A DNA stretch of 64,000 bases from Azoarcus sp. (GCA_020725025.1 DYFV01000008.1:41728-105727), one strand, 5' to 3'. Shown: positions 8,729 through 19,149, numbered from the stretch's first letter. The notes: a model not told the origin generated them from the letters alone. Made by a program: numbers and translations.

Positions 8729-9361
8729 TTACGCCATCTCGAAAGCCTCGCTTTCGATATCGAAAAACGCGCGCGCGAGCTCGCCCGCGCGGCGGTAGAA
8801 ATCGGCCTGCGGCGCTGCGGCCAGCGCGTCGGCGAGACGCCCGTACCAGGGCTGCAGGTGCTGCGCGAAGAAGGCCCGCTGGCGCGCGAGCCCCTCGGCG
8901 TCCGGCCCGGTGAGCACCAGGTGGCGCATCACCTCGGCGAGCGCCGCGACGTGGTCCTCCGGCTCGCCCACGCCCTGACGGCGCGCGAGCCCCAGCGCGG
9001 CGAGGTCCTCCCGCAGCCGGGCGAGGGGCTCCTCCATGAGGAAGCCGGCCAGGTAGAAGGAGCCGTAGAGCATCACGTCGGGCCGGCCGATGCCGAGAAA
9101 GAGGGCGTCGTATTCGTCGCGCACGGCGGAAGCGGTGTGCATGCGCGCGGCCTCGCCCAGCGCGGCCCAGGCTCGCGAGAAGGGCGAGTCGCTCGTGCCC
9201 AGCACCCGTCCGGTGTCGGCGAGCGCAGTGAGCAGCCGCTCGTCGGGCGCGGCGACGAAGAGCCGCGCGACGAGCGCGTAGTGGTCGGCGCGGGCGCGGT
9301 CCTCGTCGCTCACGGCACAGGGCGCGTCGGGGCCGCCGGGCAGGTGTTGGGGCGCGTTCAT
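8729..9361 (-). CDS. TorD/DmsD-family molybdoenzyme chaperone
   Basis: 210 residues, all-alpha in appearance. It has the family-typical DEYDALFLGIGRPDVMLYGSF region (here split as DEYDALFLG and PDVMLYGSF, residues 82-102) and a conserved-type C-terminal EPEDHVAALAEVM segment. Proteins of this family bind the Tat leader of molybdoenzymes and help cofactor insertion, so FdhA is the obvious client. The ATG overlaps the polyferredoxin stop as ATGA. The longer upstream frame is antisense-like sequence inside the polyferredoxin gene and is not part of this protein. Confidence 0.9.
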   Translation of the reverse strand: MNAPQHLPGGPDAPCAVSDEDRARADHYALVARLFVAAPDERLLTALADTGRVLGTSDSPFSRAWAALGEAARMHTASAVRDEYDALFLGIGRPDVMLYGSFYLAGFLMEEPLARLREDLAALGLARRQGVGEPEDHVAALAEVMRHLVLTGPDAEGLARQRAFFAQHLQPWYGRLADALAAAPQADFYRRAGELARAFFDIESEAFEMA

Positions 9362-11427
9362 TCCTTCATGTCCCAGGCGTTGAGGCTCTTCTCGTGCTGC
9401 ATCAGGTCGATCACGCGGCAGTCGCCGCACATGGACAGGCGCCGCCGCTCGGCCTCGCCGGCGAACATCGAGTGGCCGGAAAGGCGCGACAGCATGGATT
9501 CGATGAGGGGCTTCGCCCCCATGGGCTTGCCGCAGCTCACGCAATGGAAGAGCTCGGCCTCCTTGAGCGTGCGGGAGCGGCGGACCGACTCGTCGAGCGC
9601 GAGGCGCGGGGTGAGCGTGATGGCGTGCTCCGGACAGGCCGCGGCGCAGATGCCGCACTGGACGCAGGCGCGCTCGAGGAAGCCCAGGCGCATGCTGTCG
9701 CTGCCGGCCGAGAGCGCGCCGGGCGGACAGGCGCCGACGCAGGACATGCACAGGGTGCAAGCGTCGCTCACCGCGAGGGTGCCGAACGGGGCGCCCTGCG
9801 CGAGCGGGATCTCGGTGGCCGGCGTCGGCGCCTCGGCGAGCAGGTGGCGCAGGGCGAGGTCCAGGGTGTCGCGCTTCCTTGCGGCGAGGCGGAAGGTGCC
9901 AGGCCGGGCGACGCCCGCGGCCGCCGCCCAGTCCCACAGGGCGGCTTCCAGCGCCGCGCCTTCGTCGGCCTCGACGATGCGGAAGTGCTCGCCGGTGTAG
10001 CCGAGGCCGTGCAGGATCGCCTCGCCGTGGCCGGCCTGGGCGCGCAGGGGTGCGGCGTCGTGGCTGCCGGCGGCGAGCACCGCCACCTGGACGGCGCCCA
10101 GCGCCACCGCGCCCAGCATCAGATCCAGCCCCACCGCGTCGGCGCTCCAGGTCTCGACCGGGATCATCCGCGCCGGCAGGCCCTTGCCGCGGCGCGCGAG
10201 CCGGTCGATGGCGGCGCGGCCCGCCTCGGCGGAGTGGAACAGCAGACAGGGCTCGGTCCCGCCCGCCTCGCGATAGGCGGCGAGGAGGGTCTTCACCCGC
10301 AGGCCCACGTCCTCGACCCGCGGATACTGGAAGGACAGCGCGCCCGACGGGCAAACGGTGCTGCAGGTGCCGCAGCCCTTACAGAGGTAGGGGTCGACCC
10401 GCACCACGTCGCCGGCGTGGGCGATCGCCTGGGTGGCGCACACGTCCAGGCAGTTGTTGCAGCCCGTCACCCGCGAGCGGCTGTGGGCGCACCGGCGGGC
10501 ATCGAAGGCGACGTAGCGCGGCTTCTCGAACTCGCCCACCAGGTCGCCGAGCGCCTGCACCGCGAGCGCTTGGTCGAGGGGGTCGCGCCCCGGGGCGGCA
10601 TAGCCCTGGGGCGGCTCGACGCGCACCAGCAGCGGCTCGGGCGAGAGGTCCAGCACCAGGTCGAAGCGCGCCTCGCGGGCCGTCGCGGCGCGGGCGAAGT
10701 CGATCGCGCCGATGCTGCCGCAGGCGGTCACGCAGGCGCGGTGGTCGCGGCAGCGGGCGGTGTCCACCTGATAGTCCCAGCCGATCGCGCCTTCCGGACA
10801 GGCGCGGATACAGGCGTTGCAGCGCACGCACAGCTCCAGGTCGATCGGGTTGGCCTGGGTCCAGGCGAGCTCGAAGGCGCCGAGATGGCCGGACAGGCGT
10901 GCCGCGGTGCCCGACCACACCGGGTAGCTGCGCGCCTGGGGCAGCTCGGCGTCGCCGGACCGGGCGGTGACGATCACCGCCACCTCGAAACGCTCGGCGA
11001 GCCGCTCCGCCCAGCCGAGGGCGGCGCCCGCCTCTCCGACGATGGCGAGGCTGCGCCCGGCGGCGAGCGGAACGCCCGGAACCGGCTCCGGCTCGGGCAG
11101 CGTGGCGGCCGCCACGAGGGCCGCCATCTTGGGGGTCGCCGCCGCGCCATCCGCGGACCAACCGGCGTTCTCTCGGAGATTGAACAGGTCGATGCGCCCG
11201 GGGGCGCCTTCGGCCACCTCCGAGAAGAGCGCCGCCTCCTGGGTACAGCCGACCCGCAGCGTGGCGCCTTCGGCGAGCGCGCGCTCGAGCTCGCCGATCT
11301 CGGCTCGGCACAGCGCGTGGTGGGTGGTGAGAGCGTGCGCCCCCGCCGCGGCCGTCAGGGCCGTCGCGTCGAGGGTGAAGCTGCGGTTGCAGTCGCAGAG
11401 CCTGATCTGTTGGTCGCCGGAACGCAT
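9358..11427 (-). CDS. Large polyferredoxin (six 4Fe-4S motifs) of the fdh locus
   Basis: 689 residues. Six ferredoxin-type cysteine groups can be read: CVRCNACIRACP, CRDHRACVTAC, GCNNCLDVC, CKGCGTCSTVCP, CTLCMSCVGACP and CVQCGICAAACP. Two further CxxC pairs lie near the C-terminus (CVSC, CGDC). There is no signal peptide or membrane helix, so it is probably cytoplasmic. Proteins of this kind sit next to DUF3305/DUF3306, TorD-like and fdh genes in many proteobacteria. I infer an electron-transfer or assembly role for formate dehydrogenase, but the partner is unproven. The start is set at the ATG giving MRSGDQQIRLCDC; the frame stays open 60 bp further upstream. Confidence 0.9.
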   Translation of the reverse strand: MRSGDQQIRLCDCNRSFTLDATALTAAAGAHALTTHHALCRAEIGELERALAEGATLRVGCTQEAALFSEVAEGAPGRIDLFNLRENAGWSADGAAATPKMAALVAAATLPEPEPVPGVPLAAGRSLAIVGEAGAALGWAERLAERFEVAVIVTARSGDAELPQARSYPVWSGTAARLSGHLGAFELAWTQANPIDLELCVRCNACIRACPEGAIGWDYQVDTARCRDHRACVTACGSIGAIDFARAATAREARFDLVLDLSPEPLLVRVEPPQGYAAPGRDPLDQALAVQALGDLVGEFEKPRYVAFDARRCAHSRSRVTGCNNCLDVCATQAIAHAGDVVRVDPYLCKGCGTCSTVCPSGALSFQYPRVEDVGLRVKTLLAAYREAGGTEPCLLFHSAEAGRAAIDRLARRGKGLPARMIPVETWSADAVGLDLMLGAVALGAVQVAVLAAGSHDAAPLRAQAGHGEAILHGLGYTGEHFRIVEADEGAALEAALWDWAAAAGVARPGTFRLAARKRDTLDLALRHLLAEAPTPATEIPLAQGAPFGTLAVSDACTLCMSCVGACPPGALSAGSDSMRLGFLERACVQCGICAAACPEHAITLTPRLALDESVRRSRTLKEAELFHCVSCGKPMGAKPLIESMLSRLSGHSMFAGEAERRRLSMCGDCRVIDLMQHEKSLNAWDMKE

Positions 11428-11527
11428 CGTCGCCCCATGGGGTGGGATGGCCCTATGAAGCAGACTGCATACCCGCGCCGACGGCACGGGAATCCGCGCC
11501 GATCCGCGATTTGCGGCCGATCAGCGG

Positions 11528-12109
11528 CTACTTGTCCGGCGATGGGACATTTTGACCCGCAGCGTCCAAACTGTCGCACTCCGGCGGTGCGTCGCCCTGC
11601 CCGGGTTTCGCAGCCGCGGGCGCTTCCGGCGCGGCCGGTGGCGCCGCCTCGACCGGGGCGGCGGGCCCGCCCGGGACGACCTGGGACGCGGAGTCCGCCG
11701 TTTCGGCGGGCTCCTCGCTGCGTAGCAGTTGCTGTGCCTGGCGCAGCCGCTCCATCACGTCGGGCGGGATGGGATCGGCGACGGAGTAGTCGTCGATGTA
11801 GATGTCGAGCCCGTCCATCCGGTTGAAGTGCGGATCGCTGAAGAGCTTCTTCAACGCCGCGCGGCGCAGCGACTCGCTCACCTCCTCCCGCAGGAAGGCG
11901 GTGAAGTCGGAGTCGAGGCCCAGGGTCTCGACGGGCGGGAGCTCGGGCGCGGTGTCGGGCCGGTGAGCGGGCGCGGCCGGGACGGCAGACGCTTCCGCGG
12001 TGGGTGCCGGCGGAGCCGGGAGCGGAGCCGGAGGCGCCGCCGGCTGCGGCGCATCCGCGCGGCGCTTCAGCCGCGACCAGCGCTCGAGAAAGCGCCCCGC
12101 GCCGCTCAC
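11528..12109 (-). CDS. DUF3306 family protein of the fdh locus
   Basis: 193 residues from a GTG that overlaps the DUF3305 stop as GTGA. The beginning (FLERWSRLKR) and middle (FLREEVSESLRRAALKKLF then LDIYIDDYS) are typical of DUF3306. Between and after these blocks are Ala/Pro-rich linkers that are probably disordered. No catalytic motif is evident. DUF3306 proteins co-occur with DUF3305 and formate dehydrogenase genes, which supports an accessory role. Confidence 0.87.
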   Translation of the reverse strand: MSGAGRFLERWSRLKRRADAPQPAAPPAPLPAPPAPTAEASAVPAAPAHRPDTAPELPPVETLGLDSDFTAFLREEVSESLRRAALKKLFSDPHFNRMDGLDIYIDDYSVADPIPPDVMERLRQAQQLLRSEEPAETADSASQVVPGGPAAPVEAAPPAAPEAPAAAKPGQGDAPPECDSLDAAGQNVPSPDK

Positions 12110-12573
12110 GCCCTGTCCCCGCCTTCCGCGAAGGGGTCGTTGCGCCGGATCTTCCTGCGCGGCGCCGGCTTGTAGTGGGTGTTCACGAAGTCCCCCACCC
12201 AGTCGGCGATCTCCCGCGGCATGGCCACGCCGTCGACCTGCTCGCCCGAGTCGAGCAGCCGCGCCGCCTCGCCGTAGCTCACCGTGACCGTCACCGGCCG
12301 CGCCATGCCCTCCTCGTGGCGCCACATCACGAACACCTTGGGAACCGGCGAGCTGAGGTTGAGGAAGTAATTGTCCGCCTCGTCCCGATACAGCTCCAGC
12401 GCGAAGCCGCCCACCAGGTACTGCTCGCAGTCGGCTTCCGACACCAGCCTGCGGAGCACCTCGCCCGGCGGCTCGAAGGCGGGCACGACGCCGACCGCCT
12501 GCCACGCCTCGTCGACCCAGCGGCTTTCGAGGCGGCGGCGCTCCATGACGACGGCGATTGGGAACTTGTCCAC
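12106..12573 (-). CDS. DUF3305 family protein of the fdh locus
   Basis: 155 residues from a GTG preceded by GGAGGA at 6-nt spacing. An in-frame ATG at 12606 lacks such a site, so the GTG is preferred. The sequence (FPIAVVMERR, ESRWVDEAWQAVGV, then NYFLNLSSPVPKVFVMWR) fits DUF3305, a family linked to respiratory formate dehydrogenase loci. It is the first gene of the nine-gene minus-strand fdh operon and is divergent from fdhD. Molecular function is unknown. Confidence 0.86.
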   Translation of the reverse strand: MDKFPIAVVMERRRLESRWVDEAWQAVGVVPAFEPPGEVLRRLVSEADCEQYLVGGFALELYRDEADNYFLNLSSPVPKVFVMWRHEEGMARPVTVTVSYGEAARLLDSGEQVDGVAMPREIADWVGDFVNTHYKPAPRRKIRRNDPFAEGGDRA

Positions 12574-12636
12574 GGCGGCTCCTCCGTTCGTTCGCTGTTT
12601 CGCCATAGCATACGCCACCGGCGCGGGCCGCGCCCC

Positions 12637-12667
12637 TTGTCGGTGCATCCGGGCTTGGGGCTAGAAT
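12637..12667 (+). promoter_or_regulatory. Candidate sigma-70 promoter for fdhD
   Basis: TTGTCG (12637-12642) and TAGAAT (12662-12667) are separated by 19 bp, ending 28 bp before the fdhD ATG. The -10 match is good and the spacing long, so this is only a candidate. No recognisable sigma-54 -24/-12 pair was seen in the divergent region 12574-12694. Confidence 0.35.
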
Positions 12668-12694
12668 GGAACTCCCTTACCCGTGATACCCGCC

Positions 12695-13525
12695 ATGGAC
12701 CGATCCCCTGGCAGCACGCCCTACCGTCCCCTGCTCTCGAGCGCGAGCCGTCCGCTGACGGTCACCATCCCGGCGGTCAACGAGTCGGGCGAGACGGTGC
12801 CCACCCCCATCGCCGGCGAGCATCCGCTCACCCTCTACGTGGACAAGCGGGAGATCGTCACCCTGATGACCCTGGGCGCCGCGCCCGAGGCGCTCGCCAT
12901 CGGCTGGTTGCGCAACCAGCGCCTGGTGGGAAGTCTCGAGGAGATCGTATCGGTGCAGGTGGACTGGGACGTGGAGGCCGTGGCCGTGGTTACCCGCGAG
13001 GGCCTGCGCGACGCGGACGAGCGGCTCGCCACCCGCACGGTCACCACCGGTTGCGGCCAGGGCACGGTGTTCGGCAGCCTCATGGAGGAGGTCGATTCGG
13101 TGCGGTTGCCCGCCGACCGCCGCCTCTCCGAGGCGACGCTCTACGCGCTCATGGAGGCGGTGCGCCACCACGAGTCGATCTACAAGCAGGCGGGCGCGGT
13201 GCACGGCTGCGCGCTCGCCTCGGAGCGCGGGGAGATCCTCATGTTCGTCGAGGACGTGGGCCGCCACAACGCGGTCGACGCGATCGCCGGGCAGATGTGG
13301 CTCGACGATCTGGCGGGCCACGACAAGATCTTCTACACCACCGGCCGGCTCACCTCGGAGATGGTGATCAAGACGGCGCAGATGGGCATCCCCTTCCTGG
13401 TCTCGCGCTCCGGGCTCACCCAGATGGGCTGGGAGATCGCGCGGCGCATCGGGCTCACCATGATCGGGCGCGCCCAAGGCAGGCATTACCTGCTGTTCAC
13501 CGGCGAGGAGCGGTTCACGCGATGA
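12695..13525 (+). CDS. fdhD: FdhD, sulfur carrier/sulfuration factor for formate dehydrogenase
   Basis: 276 residues; a GTG 12 bp upstream is an alternative start. FdhD moves sulfur from IscS to the molybdenum cofactor of formate dehydrogenase, which is essential for activity. Conserved blocks include VGRHNAVDAIAG, FYTTGRLTSEMVIK and SRSGLT. At the reactive loop, where E. coli has two cysteines, this protein shows TTGCGQGTVFG with a single cysteine. It is divergent from the fdh operon and overlaps mobA as ATGA, so cofactor-maturation genes are grouped. Confidence 0.95.
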   Translation: MDRSPGSTPYRPLLSSASRPLTVTIPAVNESGETVPTPIAGEHPLTLYVDKREIVTLMTLGAAPEALAIGWLRNQRLVGSLEEIVSVQVDWDVEAVAVVTREGLRDADERLATRTVTTGCGQGTVFGSLMEEVDSVRLPADRRLSEATLYALMEAVRHHESIYKQAGAVHGCALASERGEILMFVEDVGRHNAVDAIAGQMWLDDLAGHDKIFYTTGRLTSEMVIKTAQMGIPFLVSRSGLTQMGWEIARRIGLTMIGRAQGRHYLLFTGEERFTR

Positions 13526-14103
13526 GCGGGCGCGACAAGATCACCGGCGTGGTGCTCGCCGGCGGGCAGGGCAGCCGCATGGGCGGCGTGGACAAGGGCC
13601 TGGTGGCGCTGCGCGGCCGGCCGATGGTGGCGTGGGTGCTGGAGCGGCTCGGCCCGCAGGTGGACGAGCTCCTCATCAACGCCAACCAGAACGTCGAACG
13701 CTACGCCGTGTTCGGCCATCCGGTGGTGCCGGACGACATCGCCGGCTTCGCCGGCCCGCTCGCCGGACTGCACGCGGCCCTGTCCCGCGCGCAGCATCCG
13801 CTGGTCGCCACCGCCCCCTGCGATTCGCCCTTCCTGCCCGACGATCTCGTGTCGCGTCTGCATGCTGCGCTCGTCGAGCAGGACGCCGAGCTCGCCGTGG
13901 CGCGCACCTTCGACCAGCCGCACCCGGTGTTCTGCCTGTGCCGACGCGAGGTGCTGCCCCACCTCACCGAGTTCCTGGCCGGCGGCGGGCGCAAGATCGA
14001 CCGCTGGTACGGGACCTTGAAAGTGGTGGAAGTGCGCTTCGACGACGAGGAGGAGGCCTTCCGCAACATCAACACGCGGGACGAGCTCGACCGGCTCGAG
14101 TGA
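13522..14103 (+). CDS. mobA: Molybdenum cofactor guanylyltransferase
   Basis: 193 residues. The nucleotide-binding N-terminus VVLAGGQGSRMGGVDKGL is intact, followed by family-typical LLINANQN, DDIAGFAGPLAGL and APCDSPFLP. MobA attaches GMP to molybdopterin to form the bis-MGD cofactor needed by FdhA. The ATG overlaps the fdhD stop (ATGA), and the stop overlaps the next ATG (TGATG), so fdhD-mobA-regulator is one coupled unit. Confidence 0.96.
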   Translation: MSGRDKITGVVLAGGQGSRMGGVDKGLVALRGRPMVAWVLERLGPQVDELLINANQNVERYAVFGHPVVPDDIAGFAGPLAGLHAALSRAQHPLVATAPCDSPFLPDDLVSRLHAALVEQDAELAVARTFDQPHPVFCLCRREVLPHLTEFLAGGGRKIDRWYGTLKVVEVRFDDEEEAFRNINTRDELDRLE

Positions 14104-15023
14104 TGAGCGCGCGCGACGAGGCCGCCCCTCCGGACAGCCCCTGCCTCACCGCGCGGCAGGCGGCGGCCTACCTGCATCTGAACGAGAAGAAGCTCTACGA
14201 GCTCGCCAACAGCCGCGAGATCCCGGCCGCGCGGGTGGGCGGGAAGTGGCTGTTCCCGCGCCCGCTGCTCGACGCCTGGCTGCTCGAACAGTCCCACGGC
14301 GGGGTGTTCACCGACCGGCTGGTGGTGGCCGGCAGCGACGATCCGCTGCTCGCCGCCGCGGTGTGCGCGCTGACCGCGGATCTGGCCGGCGACGCCTACG
14401 TGGCCTACAGCCCGACCGGCACCCTGCTCGGCCTGGAGCTGCTGGCCCATCGGCGCGCCAACGTGTGCGCCATGCACTGGGGCGGCGCCGAGTACAGCGA
14501 CGCCCAACACGTGGCGCTGCTCCGGACGCGCCCCGGCCACGGCCACTGGACGCTGGTGCGCATCGCGCAACGGGAGCAGGGCGTGCTGCTGCGCCCCGGA
14601 CTGGACGCCGCGCCCCACGAGACGCTCGAGACCCTGGCCGGCTTCGACCTGCGCTGGGCGATGCGCCAGGCCGGGTCGGGCTCGCAGCACTACCTGGCAT
14701 CGGCGCTGGCCGACCGCGGCTTCCGTCCGGAAGACTGCAGCGTGGTGGCGACCGCCCATACCGAGCGCGAGGCTGCCGCGCTGCTCGCCCGCGGCGAAGC
14801 CGACTGCGCGCCGGGCACGCGCGCGGCGGCGGGCGAGTTCGGACTGGATTTCCTGTCGCTCGGCTGGGAGCACTTCGATCTCGCCCTGCCCCGCGAGATC
14901 TACTTCCGCCACCTCTTCCAGCAGCTCCTGGCCCGGCTCGGAAGCGCCGAACTGCGCCGCCTGGCGGTGCGGCTGGGCGGCTACGACCTCACGCCACTGG
15001 GTCGGGTGCTGGCGCTCGAGTGA
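14103..15023 (+). CDS. HTH plus periplasmic-binding-like domain regulator
   Basis: 306 residues. An excisionase/MerR-like helix-turn-helix (about residues 14-62: LTARQAAAYLHLNEKKLYEL ... VGGKWLFPRPLLDAWL) is followed by a substrate-binding-protein-like domain of the PBP_like type (about 75-300). Such one-component proteins are thought to read small ligands and often neighbour molybdenum genes. The link to molybdate or cofactor status is inference from the mobA/mobB context. Its last 35 bases overlap the 3' end of the convergent mobB gene. Confidence 0.85.
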   Translation: MSARDEAAPPDSPCLTARQAAAYLHLNEKKLYELANSREIPAARVGGKWLFPRPLLDAWLLEQSHGGVFTDRLVVAGSDDPLLAAAVCALTADLAGDAYVAYSPTGTLLGLELLAHRRANVCAMHWGGAEYSDAQHVALLRTRPGHGHWTLVRIAQREQGVLLRPGLDAAPHETLETLAGFDLRWAMRQAGSGSQHYLASALADRGFRPEDCSVVATAHTEREAAALLARGEADCAPGTRAAAGEFGLDFLSLGWEHFDLALPREIYFRHLFQQLLARLGSAELRRLAVRLGGYDLTPLGRVLALE

Positions 15024-15507
15024 CGGCCCAGCGGTAGACGAAGTCGGCCACCGCCTCGGCGTCGTTGATGTCGAGCCGCGGCAGCCGCGTGTCCACCGGC
15101 TCGTCGGAGGCGATGGCCACGATGTGCGTATCGCCGGGGAAGAGCAGGGGCTGCCCCACCTCCGCGCGATACACCTCGATCTTTGGGATGGCGGCGTGCT
15201 TGAAGCCCTCGACCAGCACCAGGTCGCAGTCGGAAAGCTTGCCGAGCAGCGCCTCCAGGGGCAGCTCCGGCGCGCCGCGCAGCTCGTGCATCAGCGTCCA
15301 GCGCTGGCCCGAGCTCACCAGCACCTCGCGGCAGCCGGCCCGGCGGTGGCGCCAGGAGTCCTTGCCCGCGTGATCCACGTCGAAGCTGTGGTGGGCATGC
15401 TTGATGAGCGAGACCGCCAGGCCGCGCGCGGTGAGATGCCCGATCACCTGCTCGATGAGCGAAGTCTTGCCGCTGCCGGACCAGCCGGCGAAGCCGATCA
15501 CCTTCAT
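14989..15507 (-). CDS. mobB: Molybdopterin-guanine dinucleotide biosynthesis adapter MobB
   Basis: 172 residues starting MKVIGFAGWSGSGKTSL, a P-loop at residues 7-15. AAAGGAAC stands 9-10 nt upstream, so this family-typical start is chosen. An ATG at 15540 that overlaps the response-regulator stop (ATGA) is a possible longer start. MobB binds GTP and aids MobA in cofactor synthesis. The gene converges on the HTH/PBP regulator and overlaps it by 35 bp. Confidence 0.93.
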   Translation of the reverse strand: MKVIGFAGWSGSGKTSLIEQVIGHLTARGLAVSLIKHAHHSFDVDHAGKDSWRHRRAGCREVLVSSGQRWTLMHELRGAPELPLEALLGKLSDCDLVLVEGFKHAAIPKIEVYRAEVGQPLLFPGDTHIVAIASDEPVDTRLPRLDINDAEAVADFVYRWAVTRAPAPDPVA

Positions 15508-15536
15508 CTGACGGATGTTCCTTTCTGCCGGCGCGT

Positions 15537-16931
<1,395 letters not shown>

Positions 16932-17009
16932 GTCCCCTCGCTCGCCGGTACCTGCCGCCCCAGGGCGGCGATACTCTCTGTTGGATTGCTGTTGCCTTTT
17001 GTTACACCA

Positions 17010-19127
17010 TCATACCCGAGGCGTGTCCACCGTCCAGCGCTTCAAGAAGCCCGGAGCACTGGGCGCCTCCTCGTACTGCGCGTCGCGCCGCAGATGGAGC
17101 ACGAACTCGGTGCCCGCCCCTGGGGCGCTGTCGACCGTGATGCGCCCGCCGTAGCGCTCGACGATGGTGTAGCTGATGGACAGCCCCAGCCCCGTGCCGC
17201 TGCCTTTCTTGGTGGTGAAGAAGGGGTCGAAGATGCTCGAGAGGTTCTCCGGAGCGATACCGTGGCCCGTGTCGCGCACGCGCAATCTCACGCCGCACAC
17301 CACCTCGGCCTCGACCCAGTCCTCGCTCGCCAGGGTGAGGGTGCCCCCCTCGGTCATCGCCTGAGCCGCGTTGACAATAAGATTGATCAGGACCTGCTGA
17401 AGTTCGCTCCGGTTGATCTCGACCGCGGTGACGGCGGAAAGCCGCATCTCCACCTTCACCGCGCTGCGCTCGAGATGGTGTCGGGTGAGCACCAGGCAGT
17501 CGCTCACCACCACGTTCACGTCCACCTTCTCCGTGTAGCCGGCGAACTCGCCCGGCCGCGCGAACTGCAGGAGCTTGGTGACGATCTGGCGGATGCGGTC
17601 GGTCTGCTGGTGGATGAGGCGGATCTCCTGGCGGACCGGATCGGCGGCCGGACCCAGGATGTCGCGCAGCACGTCCAGGTTGCCCTGAATCACGGCGATC
17701 GGGTTGTTCATCTCGTGGGCCACGCCGGCGGTGAGCTCCCCGATGGCGGCGAGCTTCTCGCTCATCACCAGCTGCTGCTGGGCGCGGCGCAGGATCTCGT
17801 TGGCCTGGGAGAGCTCGGCCGTGCGCTCGGCCACCTTGCGGTCGAGCTCGTCGGCCCAGCGCTGCAGCTCCTCCCGCTTTGCCTGCAGGGTGTCGAGGAG
17901 ATGATCGAACTCGCCGGCGAGCCGTCCCAGTTCGTCGCGGCTCGCGAGCGCCCCCACCCGCGCACCCGCGTCGCCGCCCTCCACCCTGGCGATCACCGCG
18001 TTCATGCGCTCGATGGGCCGGAACACGCTGCGTGCCCAGCGCAGGCTGAACAAAGTGCCGGCCGCACTGATGCCGATGAAGACCAGGAAGAGCGCTCCCA
18101 TCGCCATGGCCTTCGCCTCGCGGAAGGGCTTTTCCAGGAAACCCACGTAGAGCATGCCGACCCGCTGGCCGCGACCGTCGACGATGGGCTCGTAGCCCGA
18201 CACGTAGTCGTCGTTCACCACGAAGGCGGTGCCGAGCCACACCTCCCCGCGCTCGAGCACCCGCTCGCGCACGGCGCGCGACACCCGGGTGCCGAGGGCG
18301 CGGGTGCCCTCGAAAAGATGCACGTTGGTGGCGATGCGGGTGTCGTCGAGGAAGAGGGTGGCGGTACCCCGGCTGCCGAGGGGCAGCGAGCCGTCGCGAT
18401 AGACGATGGCGTTGAGCCGGTCGACGATCGCGAGGTTGCGGTTGAGCAGCACGCCGCCCTCCAGCACCCCCACCAGCATGCGGCGCGCGTCGTACACCGG
18501 GGCGGCGGCGTGGATGACGAGGCCGCGCTCTTCCGCCGTGCGTGGATCCGGCGCCGCCGCGCGCGTCTCCACCAGGGGCAGGTAGGCGCGCCGGCGCAGG
18601 GACGGAGCGATGCGCTCGAGCTCCTGGGGCGACAGGCGCTCCACGGTGGTGTGGGCGGCGCCCGCGAGGGCGGCGGCGACCACCGGCCACTCGGCCCGCA
18701 GCGCCGGCAGGGGCGGATTGCCGAGGGAGCCGGCAAGCGGCCGGCCGTCGATATCCAGGAAATGGATGAAATCGAGCCCGTGGCGCACCGCCAGGCTCTC
18801 CAGCAGCGCGCCGAGCTCGCCCGGATCGGCCGTGCCGAGGCGGCTCACCAGGCGGTTGGATTCGGCCAGCCCGCGCACGTCCTGGCCGACACCCTCTCGC
18901 ACCCGGTCGAAATACTCGTGCGCGGTGACGAGGTCGGAGCTGATCTTGAAGGTGAGCAGGCGCTGGTAGGCCTCGTTGCCCCAGGTCCACACCAGCCCGA
19001 GCAGCAGCGGCACCCCCAGCAGGAGCGGCGCCAGCACTAGCGCCAGGAGCTTCAGGCGGACCGAGGCACCCAGGCGCCGGGCGAGGCGCCGCGGAAGCGG
19101 CAGGCGTGCCTCGGCGTCGCCGCTCAC
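17010..19127 (-). CDS. Cache-domain sensor histidine kinase
   Basis: 705 residues. Two membrane segments (about 25-48 and 345-365) bracket a ~290-residue periplasmic domain that looks like a Cache/sCache sensor (FIHFLDIDGRPLAG, VIHAAAPVYD, GMLYVGFLEKPF). HAMP, a coiled linker, HisKA with the phospho-His in VAHEMNNP (about residue 472) and HATPase (DTGHGIAPEN, GTGLGLSIS) follow. It is the likely partner of the downstream sigma-54 regulator. It begins 22 bp after htpX on the same strand. Confidence 0.94.
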   Translation of the reverse strand: MSGDAEARLPLPRRLARRLGASVRLKLLALVLAPLLLGVPLLLGLVWTWGNEAYQRLLTFKISSDLVTAHEYFDRVREGVGQDVRGLAESNRLVSRLGTADPGELGALLESLAVRHGLDFIHFLDIDGRPLAGSLGNPPLPALRAEWPVVAAALAGAAHTTVERLSPQELERIAPSLRRRAYLPLVETRAAAPDPRTAEERGLVIHAAAPVYDARRMLVGVLEGGVLLNRNLAIVDRLNAIVYRDGSLPLGSRGTATLFLDDTRIATNVHLFEGTRALGTRVSRAVRERVLERGEVWLGTAFVVNDDYVSGYEPIVDGRGQRVGMLYVGFLEKPFREAKAMAMGALFLVFIGISAAGTLFSLRWARSVFRPIERMNAVIARVEGGDAGARVGALASRDELGRLAGEFDHLLDTLQAKREELQRWADELDRKVAERTAELSQANEILRRAQQQLVMSEKLAAIGELTAGVAHEMNNPIAVIQGNLDVLRDILGPAADPVRQEIRLIHQQTDRIRQIVTKLLQFARPGEFAGYTEKVDVNVVVSDCLVLTRHHLERSAVKVEMRLSAVTAVEINRSELQQVLINLIVNAAQAMTEGGTLTLASEDWVEAEVVCGVRLRVRDTGHGIAPENLSSIFDPFFTTKKGSGTGLGLSISYTIVERYGGRITVDSAPGAGTEFVLHLRRDAQYEEAPSAPGFLKRWTVDTPRV

Positions 19128-19149
19128 CGCATCGGACCGGGCAGGCCGC

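Noticed and set aside
5308..8913. Very long plus-strand open frame (1201 codons) opposite fdhA
   Set aside because: It is antisense to clearly homologous fdhA/TAT/TorD sequence, has His/Val/Leu-rich composition typical of a GC-rich shadow frame, and has no ribosome-binding site or recognisable domain.
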